A DNA stretch of 64,000 nucleotides from an uncultured Christensenella sp. (GTDB lineage Bacteria; Bacillota; Clostridia; Christensenellales; Borkfalkiaceae), in the NCBI GenBank assembly GCA_910578765.1, contig CAJTRW010000001.1:19792-83791 (forward strand). The letters are read 5' to 3'. The notes beneath the pieces were generated by a model, which was not told the DNA's origin, ran no database searches, and was given only the letters and a program-made list of their open reading frames with translations. Positions 53,508 to 62,252 of the stretch are shown here, one piece after another (positions within the stretch are counted from its first letter, which is position 1; each line of letters starts with the position of its first letter). Both the position numbers and the translations under genes were made by a program.

Positions 53508-54593
53508 TTATTCCTCTTTATTGCTTAAATCCGCAAAGTAAGTCGCCATTATATATTCCCATTCCTCTTTGGATATGGTGCCTTCCGCAAGCGCTTGCTG
53601 AATGCGTTCGTAATATTCGTCGCGCACGTCGCCGACCGTCACGTAACCCTTTTCGGGGTCGAAGAAGGGCACGTCGCTCATATTTACTCCGCCGTTGCCG
53701 CCGGGGTTGGAAGGCTGGTCGGGATTTTCCTCCTCTCCCTGATTGTTACCCGAGTTTTCGTCGTCCGGCTTAGGCAGTGAAAATATTTCGTAAAGTTTTT
53801 CAACAACGTACTTTTCTTCCGCGCTGTTCAGCGCCTGCTGTTCCTCCGTAACGCCGTTTCTTGCGTTGGCGTCAGAAACCGCGTTACGGATTCTGCTTAC
53901 CGTGTTTCTCACAAAGCCGCCGAGTCCGCTTTGCGAAACGCCTTCCGAAAGCACGTTCCTCAGACCTTTCAGCTCGGCAAGCATTCCCGCCTTTGCGTAA
54001 GAATCTGCCTTCCTGGAATTTTCGACGTAGGTTATCAACTCGTCAAGCGCTTCCCATTCCCAATCCGTAACGGGACGCGGCGGGTCTTCTTTCTCCCCGT
54101 CTCCGTTCCCCTGCGCCTGCGCAAACACAGCCGGTACGCAAGCGGCTATCACGGGAACGGCGATTGTGCACGAAAGAGCCAATACGCCACACAGAACGGT
54201 CGCCAGAATATTTTTGAATGGCAAAGCCTTAACCGAAGCCCTGCCGAGCGCGGCGCTCGTATCGTCGCGGAGCATGTCGTATATTTCGCCCGTGCTTCCG
54301 CTGTATTCGTACGCGGTCTGAACCCTTTCTTCGAGCTTTAAGTCCGCGTCCAACCGCTTTACAATGTTTTTGTCGTTAGTACGGAGAAGCAGAAAAGCTA
54401 TGCCGCCGCCGAGGGCAAATCCGCCCGAGGCAATAAGCACGTAATAAACCCAAAGAAGATTTATCCCGCACAGCTTGCACGGCAGAAGAACGGCAATAAC
54501 GACAATCATAGCCGCTGTCAGCCCTATAACGGCGCATTTAATAAGCAGTTCCGCCAATATCCTTTTTTTGAATTTTTTAAAATTTCCGTCCAT
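53508..54593 (-). CDS. membrane protein at the head of the MoxR cluster, unknown function
   Basis: 361 residues. Two close helices at the N-terminus (about 17-37 and 43-68), then the cytoplasmic-looking linker with DADLKLEERVQTAYEY (a pattern also found in DUF4175-like proteins), a third helix (~130-155) and a soluble C-terminal half with an Asn/Glu/Pro linker (DDENSGNNQGEEENPDQP) ending in LSNKEE. Small acidic tail. Cell-envelope role inferred only from position. Confidence 0.65.
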   Translation of the reverse strand: MDGNFKKFKKRILAELLIKCAVIGLTAAMIVVIAVLLPCKLCGINLLWVYYVLIASGGFALGGGIAFLLLRTNDKNIVKRLDADLKLEERVQTAYEYSGSTGEIYDMLRDDTSAALGRASVKALPFKNILATVLCGVLALSCTIAVPVIAACVPAVFAQAQGNGDGEKEDPPRPVTDWEWEALDELITYVENSRKADSYAKAGMLAELKGLRNVLSEGVSQSGLGGFVRNTVSRIRNAVSDANARNGVTEEQQALNSAEEKYVVEKLYEIFSLPKPDDENSGNNQGEEENPDQPSNPGGNGGVNMSDVPFFDPEKGYVTVGDVRDEYYERIQQALAEGTISKEEWEYIMATYFADLSNKEE

Positions 54594-54639
54594 AATTATA
54601 TTTTTTCCGTTATTTTTTTAAAGTTGCAAAATTGCGTTC

Positions 54640-54667
54640 GGCTATTCCGCAATTTTGCGGAATAGCC
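54640..54667 (-). terminator. hairpin after the giant lipoprotein gene
   Basis: 11-bp stem GGCTATTCCGC/GCGGAATAGCC with loop AATTTT, 36 nt after the stop at 54703 and 47 nt before the next gene. No clear U-run, so it may attenuate and not fully stop transcription into the MoxR genes. Confidence 0.55.
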
Positions 54668-54702
54668 TGCGCTTTTTACTGTAAATAGTTACGTTTACCG
54701 TT

Positions 54703-57700
54703 TTACTTTTTTGTAAGCTCGATTTCTCCAAAAAAGTTGTCAACCATCAAAATTTTATCTCCGCTGACTGTAAACGTACCTGTTGCCCAATACCCGATAG
54801 CGTCAGCATAACTATATGTCCCGCCATTCTCCGTTATGGTTATTTCGTAACTTTCGGGGTACCCCGCGTTCGGGTCGTCTATAGTGTAAGTTCCCGAAGT
54901 GAAATCCGAATTGACGGTAAGCGTTATTACAATTTCGGCGCCATCCAAGTCATGTATACCGGAGTATGCTTTTAAAATTCCGAGCGTTGCCTCGCCGAAG
55001 GCGCTGTCCGTAAGCGATATGCTGCCGTCGGGGTTGAACGTAAACGTTACAGCCGCTTGCACCATAGCATTATTATCATTCACATAAGTATACGTAAAGG
55101 TAAACGTTCCGTTATTGTCTGCGCATATTACGTTAAAATACTCAAAGCCGTAATGACCTTTATACGCATAACTTGCCTTGCCGTTTGCCTGCAACTCTAT
55201 AATTACCGCCTTGCCGTCGGAGAAAGCTCCGCTGTATTCGCCGACCTGGGTCTCCCCGAATACAGCTTTATATGTAAGTGTTAAGCTTCCGAAAAGCATC
55301 GTCTCGCCGTACGTCACCGTCACGGTTTCGCCCGCGGCGTTTTTGTAGGTGTAAACGCTTCCGTTCTGCTCTATAAGCTTATATTCCGTCCCGTCCGCGG
55401 TTATGGTAAAACGACCTATATTGAGTATTTTAGTCGCGCCGTCGGTGTACTCATAGTCGCCGATATATTTCTCTTCGACAGTCAGCTTTACGGTAATCGA
55501 AGCGTCGTTATACGCTCTTATCTGTATGATATCGCCCGCCTTCGCCGTAAACGGTAAGCCCATAGGTATCGTCGCACCGTTAAATATTACGCTGCTTCCG
55601 GTTGTGTCTATACGGTAAATGCCCGCCGTTTCGAATTTAAAGAAGTTATCCATTTCTTGGAAAGCGAGAGTATAAGTACCGTCTGTCAGGGTTATTTCGT
55701 AAGGGTAATTTACAGTACCCTCCGTAAGCTCGTAAGCGAACTCAGCCGTCAGCGTTCCGGTGATACCGAAATATACCTTTGTGCCCGCGGGTATGACCGC
55801 TTCGGTGACGTTTTCCGTCAACGTTCCGTTTTCGAGCAAAAGCGTGAAGGGCGTGGAAGATTTTACGGTAACGGTCTGACCGAATGTATTCTCTATATAG
55901 AAGTTTTTATTTCCGCTTACCGTCGCGGTTGCCTTAAACGGCTTTTTGCCGTTTACGGGCTCCCCAGCCGTGAACGTAAGCGTTTCCGCGTCGATTGTTA
56001 CGTCGTCAAACGCTTCGCTTACTATAACGGGGATATACGCGTCGGACATGTAAGCGACGTAATCCCTTCCGCAATACGCTTTAACCAGCACGCTCTCTCC
56101 TGCGGGGATTCTCAAAAGCTTCTTTTCGCATTCCTTTGCATTTTCGGATTCTGCGCTCGCGTAAGTATAGCCGTATTTTTCGCCGTTATACTCGAAGCAC
56201 ATGTAATACGTCCTGCCCCATTTTGTTACGGAGCCGAGAGAAAGAGTCAAAGCCTTATCCGCGGGCGCCGTAACCTTAACCCATACGGGGGTATAGTCGT
56301 CTGCGAGGGGTATGTTTGTCGTTCCTTCCTGCATTATTTCGAAAGGATTGTTCTGCGTTCCCTCGGCGTAAGCCGTTATATAATTTACCGTTGCGCCCGA
56401 AGGTACGGTTATAACAAATCCGTTTATAAGCGTAGCAACGTCTATGGTTACGGTTTTGCAAACTTTATCGGTACCGTCGTAATTTACGGTGAAATCGCTT
56501 GCGCACTCGAACGTCAAACCTACTTCTTCGCCGCCGGCGGTAAAGCCGGTATACTTGTATTCACCGCTTGCGGTTATGCTGCCCGCGCCGTCTGTAAGGG
56601 TAAGCTCGGTAGGCTCGTCGCCGTCCTTGCGCACCTCAAACAAAGCAGACGTTACGTTAGATCTTTGTGAGGAAAATTCTATGACGATTTTCTCTCCCGC
56701 GGCAAGCGTTACAAGCGGGTCTCCGTCGGTGGCAAGCTTGGTTTTATAAGCGCTGTAATCGGAACACCTTTCACCGGCATAGTACCATACCCAATTCGAA
56801 AATCCGTAAACATTACCGTTTATCGTGCATTTTATCTGCAACGTGGTAAGCTCGTCGCCGGCCACGTTACGCAACTTTATGCGGTAATCGCCTGCGTCCT
56901 CCGCGGTAAATTCCGCGTAATAGGTTTTGTTGTAGTCGGCAGATACCGCCATTTTACCCAATGAAAGAACGTAAGGATTGGTCTGCGTGCCCATCGCTTC
57001 TTCAGCTTCGCTTACGGAGAACTTTACGTTAGCGGGTTTGGACACGGGATAAGCGACGCCTATCAGCGTGCCTGCGTTAAGTTGAACGGGGGCAGGCAAC
57101 GATGTAAACCTTATCGCGTTTTCAATAGATTTAAGATCATTTTCCGAAAAATTGTAGTAGATAACAAGGTCGGTCTGCGCGGACGAGAACTGATAATATC
57201 CAGTCTGCGCCACCCTGTAATAGTAGTAGTACGTGCCATTGAATTCCGTAGAAGCAATGGTTTGCTCTACTCCGTCGGCAGGGAACTCGTGGAATACGGC
57301 GGTGTACTTTGTCAAAGTATCCGTAAGGGTCAGACGATTGTCCTTGCCGTATTCATATACCTCTATCGACGTATCTTGACCCGAGCCTATAACTTTAAGG
57401 TAGTAAGTGTTTTTGCCCGCCGATATTTTATAAAGCTCCGTCGAAGAATTATAGTCATCCAAAACTATCGAATAATCGTTAAACAACTGATACATTGTAT
57501 CCGAACAACTGAAGCTGTATTTTTCACCGAAGTAATCCGTACCCGCGGCTACGGGAAGATTTTCGGGCGGCTCCACCCCTGCGTCGTCCACGCGGGTGAA
57601 TGTCAGACTCTTGCCGTAATATTGGCTCGAAGGCTGTAAGTTTGTATTGAAAACGTTTAAGCTTACAGCGTCGCCGTTTGCATCCAAATTGACGGTTATT

Positions 57701-59346
57701 TCGAAATTTGCGTAACACAGCGTGTTTTTCGCCTGATCGTAACTTGCGCCCGATTTATCCAGAACCTGCTTGTTCTTAATGCCGTTCGATATCAACAGCC
57801 CGTTACCGTTGGCGTATATGCGTATTTCGGATAAATTACCGAAAGCGTCAACGCCTTTTGCCGTATAAACGCCGCTGAATTTTGAAACGGGAATGGGAGC
57901 CTGAGGAACCGAAAGCCTCAATACGGCGCTGAAATTGTTGTTGCCCTTGATACTGAGGACGCCTTCTTCCACTTGCTTTACGGTGTAATTGATATAGGTG
58001 CCTTCCGTAGTTCCGGGAACTTTAAAGAATATGGAGTCCGTCTTTCCGCCAAGATACGTGAAAGAATACTCCCTGTTGTTCCAGGTAACTTTTTTGGTGT
58101 TTCTGTCAAGAGTAAGTCCGTAATAGCCGGAAACATATTCTCCGCTCTCCCATCCTTCGGCGGGAAGAGGCTCGTCAATGCTGTCGTTGACAACTACGCC
58201 GACTTTGGTGTCGTTGGCGGTATCGGCGGAGCGGATAAGGGTTATGGTGACCGTTTTGCCTTGATCGAGGTCGAAATAAATTTCTTCGCTGCCGCCGACC
58301 GTTTCATCGGACAAATCTATTTTAAAGGAGCACTTTTGCGTGTTGGGGTTGAGCGCGGAAAGTCTGTACCTTCCGGTTTCCGCAGCCCTGAACACGAATT
58401 TAAGCTCCTGCGCTTCGCCGAAGGTGAACAGACGGCTGCCGTCCTTTTCTATTTCCTCGGCCAATAGCGTCCATTTTGCATAGACCTTTGTGCTTGCCGT
58501 GACGGGCGCGGTAAAATCAAACGGGGTAACGCCGGCCGAATCCTCGAACCAGCCGTCGAATCTCCAACCGTCCGCTTCCAAATCCGCGGGCTTGGTAACC
58601 GTTCCGCCGACTTCTATCCTCTGCGACGCAGGCACTTTGCCGTGTTCGCTGACAAAAGTTATAAGCGGTCTCGTGTCGACCGACCACTTCGCATAAAGCC
58701 TCAAATTTTCGGTGACGGGCGTATCGAAATTAAAGGGCGTATCTCCTTCCTCGTCCGTACACCAGCCGCCGAATATCCAGCCGTCCGCCGCCAAATCGGC
58801 AGGCTTGGAAACCGTTCCGCCGACCTCTACTCTCTGCGCCGCGGGCGCTTCCCCGTGCAAGCTTACAAAGGTTACAAGCGGTCTTTCGTCGACGGTCCAC
58901 TTTGCATATAAATTCAATTCCGCGGTAACGGGCGTAGTGAAGTCGAAAAGCGTTGCGCCTTCGTCGTCCGTACACCAACCGCCGAATATCCAGCCGTCCG
59001 CTTCGGGATTTTGAGGCTTGTTGACAAGACCGCCCTTATAAACCGTCTGGGCGGAGACGTAGGCGCCGTGTCCGTTCAAATTGAATTTAACGTGAAAGTT
59101 CGCCAGACCGCAAACGTCGCATTTGCCGTCCGCGCCCTCCGCAGTCGTATCGTTGTTAATCACGTCCGCATGCGAATTTTCGTTTCTCTTGTCGCCGCAC
59201 CCGCACTCCTGCCAGTGACGTTCCGCGGTGTACTGCCAGGAATAAGAATGGTTGTGTTTGGTTTCGCCGCTTTTACATCCGGCTACAGCCAATGTTGCCG
59301 CAGACGCGGCAGTCAGAAGAAAAATCAATACAGATTTCTTTTTCAT
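54703..59346 (-). CDS. giant surface lipoprotein with InlB-type repeats
   Basis: 1,547 residues. Lipobox AVAGC; then the H-x-W-x-x-C-x-C-G segment (HWQECGCGDKRNE, CDVCG) common in clostridial surface proteins. Three tandem ~68-residue Listeria-Bacteroides (Flg_new/InlB) repeats occupy about 75-290, each with GWIFGGWCTDDEG-like and LYAKWTV-like strands. The remaining 1,200 residues are many beta-sandwich units of uncertain type (YLKVIGSGQDTS, YYAEFTAEDAGDYRIKL). Likely a large extracellular adhesin or scaffold. It has its own promoter and precedes the MoxR genes. Confidence 0.8.
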   Translation of the reverse strand: MKKKSVLIFLLTAASAATLAVAGCKSGETKHNHSYSWQYTAERHWQECGCGDKRNENSHADVINNDTTAEGADGKCDVCGLANFHVKFNLNGHGAYVSAQTVYKGGLVNKPQNPEADGWIFGGWCTDDEGATLFDFTTPVTAELNLYAKWTVDERPLVTFVSLHGEAPAAQRVEVGGTVSKPADLAADGWIFGGWCTDEEGDTPFNFDTPVTENLRLYAKWSVDTRPLITFVSEHGKVPASQRIEVGGTVTKPADLEADGWRFDGWFEDSAGVTPFDFTAPVTASTKVYAKWTLLAEEIEKDGSRLFTFGEAQELKFVFRAAETGRYRLSALNPNTQKCSFKIDLSDETVGGSEEIYFDLDQGKTVTITLIRSADTANDTKVGVVVNDSIDEPLPAEGWESGEYVSGYYGLTLDRNTKKVTWNNREYSFTYLGGKTDSIFFKVPGTTEGTYINYTVKQVEEGVLSIKGNNNFSAVLRLSVPQAPIPVSKFSGVYTAKGVDAFGNLSEIRIYANGNGLLISNGIKNKQVLDKSGASYDQAKNTLCYANFEITVNLDANGDAVSLNVFNTNLQPSSQYYGKSLTFTRVDDAGVEPPENLPVAAGTDYFGEKYSFSCSDTMYQLFNDYSIVLDDYNSSTELYKISAGKNTYYLKVIGSGQDTSIEVYEYGKDNRLTLTDTLTKYTAVFHEFPADGVEQTIASTEFNGTYYYYYRVAQTGYYQFSSAQTDLVIYYNFSENDLKSIENAIRFTSLPAPVQLNAGTLIGVAYPVSKPANVKFSVSEAEEAMGTQTNPYVLSLGKMAVSADYNKTYYAEFTAEDAGDYRIKLRNVAGDELTTLQIKCTINGNVYGFSNWVWYYAGERCSDYSAYKTKLATDGDPLVTLAAGEKIVIEFSSQRSNVTSALFEVRKDGDEPTELTLTDGAGSITASGEYKYTGFTAGGEEVGLTFECASDFTVNYDGTDKVCKTVTIDVATLINGFVITVPSGATVNYITAYAEGTQNNPFEIMQEGTTNIPLADDYTPVWVKVTAPADKALTLSLGSVTKWGRTYYMCFEYNGEKYGYTYASAESENAKECEKKLLRIPAGESVLVKAYCGRDYVAYMSDAYIPVIVSEAFDDVTIDAETLTFTAGEPVNGKKPFKATATVSGNKNFYIENTFGQTVTVKSSTPFTLLLENGTLTENVTEAVIPAGTKVYFGITGTLTAEFAYELTEGTVNYPYEITLTDGTYTLAFQEMDNFFKFETAGIYRIDTTGSSVIFNGATIPMGLPFTAKAGDIIQIRAYNDASITVKLTVEEKYIGDYEYTDGATKILNIGRFTITADGTEYKLIEQNGSVYTYKNAAGETVTVTYGETMLFGSLTLTYKAVFGETQVGEYSGAFSDGKAVIIELQANGKASYAYKGHYGFEYFNVICADNNGTFTFTYTYVNDNNAMVQAAVTFTFNPDGSISLTDSAFGEATLGILKAYSGIHDLDGAEIVITLTVNSDFTSGTYTIDDPNAGYPESYEITITENGGTYSYADAIGYWATGTFTVSGDKILMVDNFFGEIELTKK

Positions 59347-59370
59347 ACTCCATCTCCCGATAAATTAATT

Positions 59371-59400
59371 AATATACTTTCCCAAAACCGCTATTGTTAA
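59371..59400 (-). promoter_or_regulatory. promoter of the giant lipoprotein gene
   Basis: TTAACA (59395-59400), 18-nt spacer, TATATT (59371-59376) on the minus strand; leader about 20 nt, GGGAG 6 nt before the ATG. Confidence 0.6.
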
Positions 59401-59701
59401 TGTTGCGCCGTTTTAAATGCAAAAACACCCGTCAACGCATAAAAACATCACTGTTTCCGAAAAATTATTCATTTTTTATACATTTATACTCGCATTTATG
59501 AATAATTTACTCATTTATACAACTATATATGAATAACTATACCACAATATTTATATGCCGTCAATTAAATCAGTGATAAAATCTATGGAAATATATATAA
59601 ATTTATATTTTTTGCATTTTGAAAGCCGAATGCCGCAGGCGGAATGTTTCCGCCTGCGGCGCAAGAATTATATTATTTTTGTATGTTGCGAAGCCGCAGC
59701 C
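59401..59701. other. AT-rich intergenic region with repeated TGAATAA(T/C) sequence
   Basis: No coding frame with a start and ribosome binding site on either strand. AAATTATTCA (59462-59471) and TGAATAATTT (59499-59508) are exact inverted copies, with a partial third copy TGAATAACT at 59530-59538, in a very AT-rich stretch. These could be binding sites for a regulator of the giant lipoprotein gene. Beyond them lies the rarA terminator at 59632-59660. Confidence 0.4.
59632..59660 (-). terminator. hairpin after rarA
   Basis: 12-13 bp GC-rich stem GCCGCAGGCGGA/TCCGCCTGCGGC, 42 nt after the rarA stop. No strong U-run. Confidence 0.6.
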
Positions 59702-61027
59702 TTACTTTTTGTTTTTTAAATTTTTCTTCCAATCCTTTATTTCGCGCAGGCGCGCATTGAACTTAGCCTCCGCGCCTTCTTCGGTGGGGAAATAATATTC
59801 CCTGCCGACCAGGCTATCGGGCAGGCATTGCATATCCGTCAGCTTTTCTTCGGTATCGTGCGCATATTGATAGCCCTTACCGTAGTTCAACTCTTTCATT
59901 AATTTCGTCGGCGCGTTTCTGATAACCAGAGGAACGGGCTCGGCGACGGTCGTAAGCGCGTCCTTTTTCGCCGCGCCGTACGCAACGTAAAGCGCGTTGG
60001 ATTTGGGCGCAAGCGACATATATACCACCGCTTCGGTGAGATGCACGGTACACTCGGGCATGCCGATTAAATGGCATGACTGAAACGCGGCGACGGCTAT
60101 TTCCAGCGCGCGCGGGTCGGCAAGCCCTATATCCTCGGCGGCGAAACGGGTAACGCGCCGCGCAATATACATAGGGTCCTCGCCCGCTTCCAGCATACGC
60201 GCAAGCCAATAGACCGCCGCGTCCGGGTCGGAGTTGCGCATCGACTTATGCAGGGCGGAAATTATATTGTAATGCTCCTCCCCGTTCTTGTCGTACAACA
60301 GAGATTTTTTTGAAATGCACTGCTCTAACGTTTCCGCGGTGACCACCGTTTTGCCGCCGTCGAAATTGCCGTTGAGGACCGCCATTTCAAGGGTGGAAAG
60401 CGCGCTTCTCGCGTCGCCGTTTGCAAAGGCCGCAATACTTGCGATAAGTCCGTCGGAAATTTCCACCGTCTGACCGCCGAAGCCGCGCGGGTCGGTCAAG
60501 GCGTGTTTTAAAAGAGCGCACAGCTCCTCCGTTTTAAGCTCTTGCAAAACGAAAACCTTACAGCGCGACAAAAGAGCGCCGTTTACCTCGAACGACGGGT
60601 TTTCGGTAGTAGCGCCGATAAGAATAATACTGCCCTTTTCCACAAACGGCAAAAACGCGTCCTGCTGAGCTTTGTTGAAGCGGTGAATCTCGTCGACGAA
60701 CAGTATCGTCTTTTTGCCGAAGCGCCTGCTTTTTTCGGCTTGCTCCATAACGGATTTAATCTCTTTTATGCCGCTGGTTACTGCGGAAAAATCCACAAAG
60801 TCCGCTTCGGTGCGGTTTGCGATAATTCTGGCAAGCGTAGTTTTGCCAACGCCGGGAGGCCCCCAAAATATCATAGAGCTTACGTTATCGCTTTCTATCA
60901 GGCGGCGCAAAACCTTTCCCTCGCCCAAAAGGTGCTTTTGCCCGCAGTATTCTTCAAGCGTTCTCGGGCGGAGCCTTGCCGCAAGCGGCCGGCTTATTTC
61001 GTTTTCGAAAAACGTTTCCTGATACAT
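59702..61027 (-). CDS. rarA: replication-associated recombination protein RarA (MgsA)
   Basis: 441 residues. N-terminal RPLAARLRPRTLEEYCGQ(K)H, Walker A GPPGVGKTT, Walker B FVDEIHRFNKAQQDAFLP, sensor ATTENPSFEVNGALLSRC, and the C-terminal tetramerisation part (DPDAAVYWLARMLEAGEDP; KSNALYVAYGAAK). RarA acts at stalled replication forks. Ends with a short KKNLKNKK tail. It follows the thioesterase gene by 19 nt, so they may share a transcript. Confidence 0.95.
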   Translation of the reverse strand: MYQETFFENEISRPLAARLRPRTLEEYCGQKHLLGEGKVLRRLIESDNVSSMIFWGPPGVGKTTLARIIANRTEADFVDFSAVTSGIKEIKSVMEQAEKSRRFGKKTILFVDEIHRFNKAQQDAFLPFVEKGSIILIGATTENPSFEVNGALLSRCKVFVLQELKTEELCALLKHALTDPRGFGGQTVEISDGLIASIAAFANGDARSALSTLEMAVLNGNFDGGKTVVTAETLEQCISKKSLLYDKNGEEHYNIISALHKSMRNSDPDAAVYWLARMLEAGEDPMYIARRVTRFAAEDIGLADPRALEIAVAAFQSCHLIGMPECTVHLTEAVVYMSLAPKSNALYVAYGAAKKDALTTVAEPVPLVIRNAPTKLMKELNYGKGYQYAHDTEEKLTDMQCLPDSLVGREYYFPTEEGAEAKFNARLREIKDWKKNLKNKK

Positions 61028-61046
61028 TTTTTATTTCCCGTTAGTT

Positions 61047-61550
61047 TTAATTCAAATTAATTTCTTTAACGCCGTCCTCGATAGCATAACACATTTCCTC
61101 GTGCTCGTTTGCGTCGGGCGCTATTTTCGAAACGTCAAGCTTTATATATTTAACTTCCGCATTGGCAAGCACGGCGCCGCTTGTATCCTTTATAGTACAC
61201 TCCGAAGTGAAAAAATTGCCTGAATTTTTTACCACAACGCCCCTGCAGATAAGCTCGCTGTCGTAAGGCACGGGTTTGCGGAATTTCGTTTCGATGGAAA
61301 GCGTTACGCCGAAAGTATTTTCAGACAGCTCCTTCGCCCACATTGCGCGAAGTCCCGTTTCGTCCAACATGGCGGTTATCATACCTCCGTGAACCCGCCC
61401 TGGATAGCTTTGATGTTTTTCCCCGTAACGGAATATTGAAACGACGCTTCCGTCCTCCATGTTGTAAAACGGCGCGCGCAGTCCGTAGTCGTTGTCCATG
61501 CCGCATATTATGCACATTTTGCTGTTTCTCTGTTTGCTTATTACCTTCAT
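61047..61550 (-). CDS. PaaI-type hotdog thioesterase
   Basis: 167 residues from the ATG at 61550 (AAGGAGACGT just before; 16 further upstream codons lack a site). Hotdog fold, with the YPGRVHGGMITAMLDETG signature (HGG and catalytic-type Asp) of the 4HBT/PaaI family, and VTLSIETKFRKPVPYDSELICRG. Members hydrolyse acyl-CoA esters; substrate here unknown. The promoter overlaps an operator-like palindrome, indicating regulated expression. Confidence 0.88.
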   Translation of the reverse strand: MKVISKQRNSKMCIICGMDNDYGLRAPFYNMEDGSVVSIFRYGEKHQSYPGRVHGGMITAMLDETGLRAMWAKELSENTFGVTLSIETKFRKPVPYDSELICRGVVVKNSGNFFTSECTIKDTSGAVLANAEVKYIKLDVSKIAPDANEHEEMCYAIEDGVKEINLN

Positions 61551-61584
61551 ACGTCTCCTTCTTTTCAACCGCCTTATGCGGCGT

Positions 61585-61602
61585 AACGTTGCATGCAACG
61601 TT
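61585..61602. promoter_or_regulatory. operator-like perfect palindrome at the thioesterase promoter
   Basis: AACGTTGCATGCAACGTT, an 18-nt perfect palindrome, starts 3 nt after the -10 box, at the transcription start. A repressor dimer bound there would block transcription. Confidence 0.7.
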
Positions 61603-61605
61603 TAA

Positions 61606-61635
61606 ATTATAACAGTTACGAACGCTTTATGTCAA
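61606..61635 (-). promoter_or_regulatory. promoter of the thioesterase-rarA transcript
   Basis: TTGACA (61630-61635), 18-nt spacer, TATAAT (61606-61611) on the minus strand. Confidence 0.8.
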
Positions 61636-61651
61636 CAGTCGGGCCGCCGCA

Positions 61652-61692
61652 TAAAAAATAAACAGTACGCTTTTCGCCGCAAAAACGTACTG
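61652..61692 (-). terminator. terminator after the small membrane protein gene
   Basis: CAGTACG/CGTACTG outer stem with a TTTTGCG/CGAAAA inner part, followed on the minus strand by TTTATTTTTT. It lies 15 nt after the stop at 61707. Confidence 0.85.
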
Positions 61693-61706
61693 CTCGTTTT
61701 TATTGA

Positions 61707-62252
61707 TTAAATACACCGTGCGAACGGCGTTTCATTAAGCGCAAATGCCTCGTCCAAAAGCTTGCGCGCCGCCGCAATATCCGCTATGGGTACTTTTAAG
61801 ATTTTGCCGCCTTCGATTATAAACTCGAGCTTGCCATAGTTTAATAAGTCACTCGGCGTATAGGGCGCTTTTGCTCCGTCCATAATTTTGGGAATGAAAG
61901 TAAAACCTTTGATTTCGGAAAAATCTATATTGTAATCTCCCCAAATAAAAAATTTGGGATTCGCATATACTACAAGATAATCTTCGTATACGGCAAAGCA
62001 AACTTTGTTTCTTACGGTTATTTGCACTATCTTACCGTAAAGATATACCGCCGCCAAAACCGCCGAGCTTGCACCGTAAGCTATCCAGACGGCGGTCATA
62101 TTAATGTTTTTTCTGAACTGCATATAAAGCGTCAACGCAAATATAGTCAAAATAACAAACAATACGGTCACAAACACAAGATAAAAAGGATGCGTTCTTC
62201 CCTTTACCGTGCCTTTGCAGCCGACGAATTTATCAGCCGAAACTCTCTTCAT
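61707..62252 (-). CDS. two-helix membrane protein with PH-like cytoplasmic domain
   Basis: 181 residues. Two hydrophobic helices (about 27-47 and 53-75) are followed by a ~100-residue beta-rich domain (VRNKVCFAVYEDYLVVYANPKFFIWGDYNIDFSEIKGFTFIPK, in parts) reminiscent of bacterial PH-like (DUF304-type) domains. Exact family not certain. It overlaps the upstream zincin gene by 20 nt, so is coupled to it. Confidence 0.65.
   Translation of the reverse strand: MKRVSADKFVGCKGTVKGRTHPFYLVFVTVLFVILTIFALTLYMQFRKNINMTAVWIAYGASSAVLAAVYLYGKIVQITVRNKVCFAVYEDYLVVYANPKFFIWGDYNIDFSEIKGFTFIPKIMDGAKAPYTPSDLLNYGKLEFIIEGGKILKVPIADIAAARKLLDEAFALNETPFARCI

Noticed and set aside
54640..54667. Strong terminator between the giant lipoprotein and MoxR genes
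   Set aside because: No U-run follows, so it is listed as an attenuator-like hairpin and not as proof of separate transcription units.
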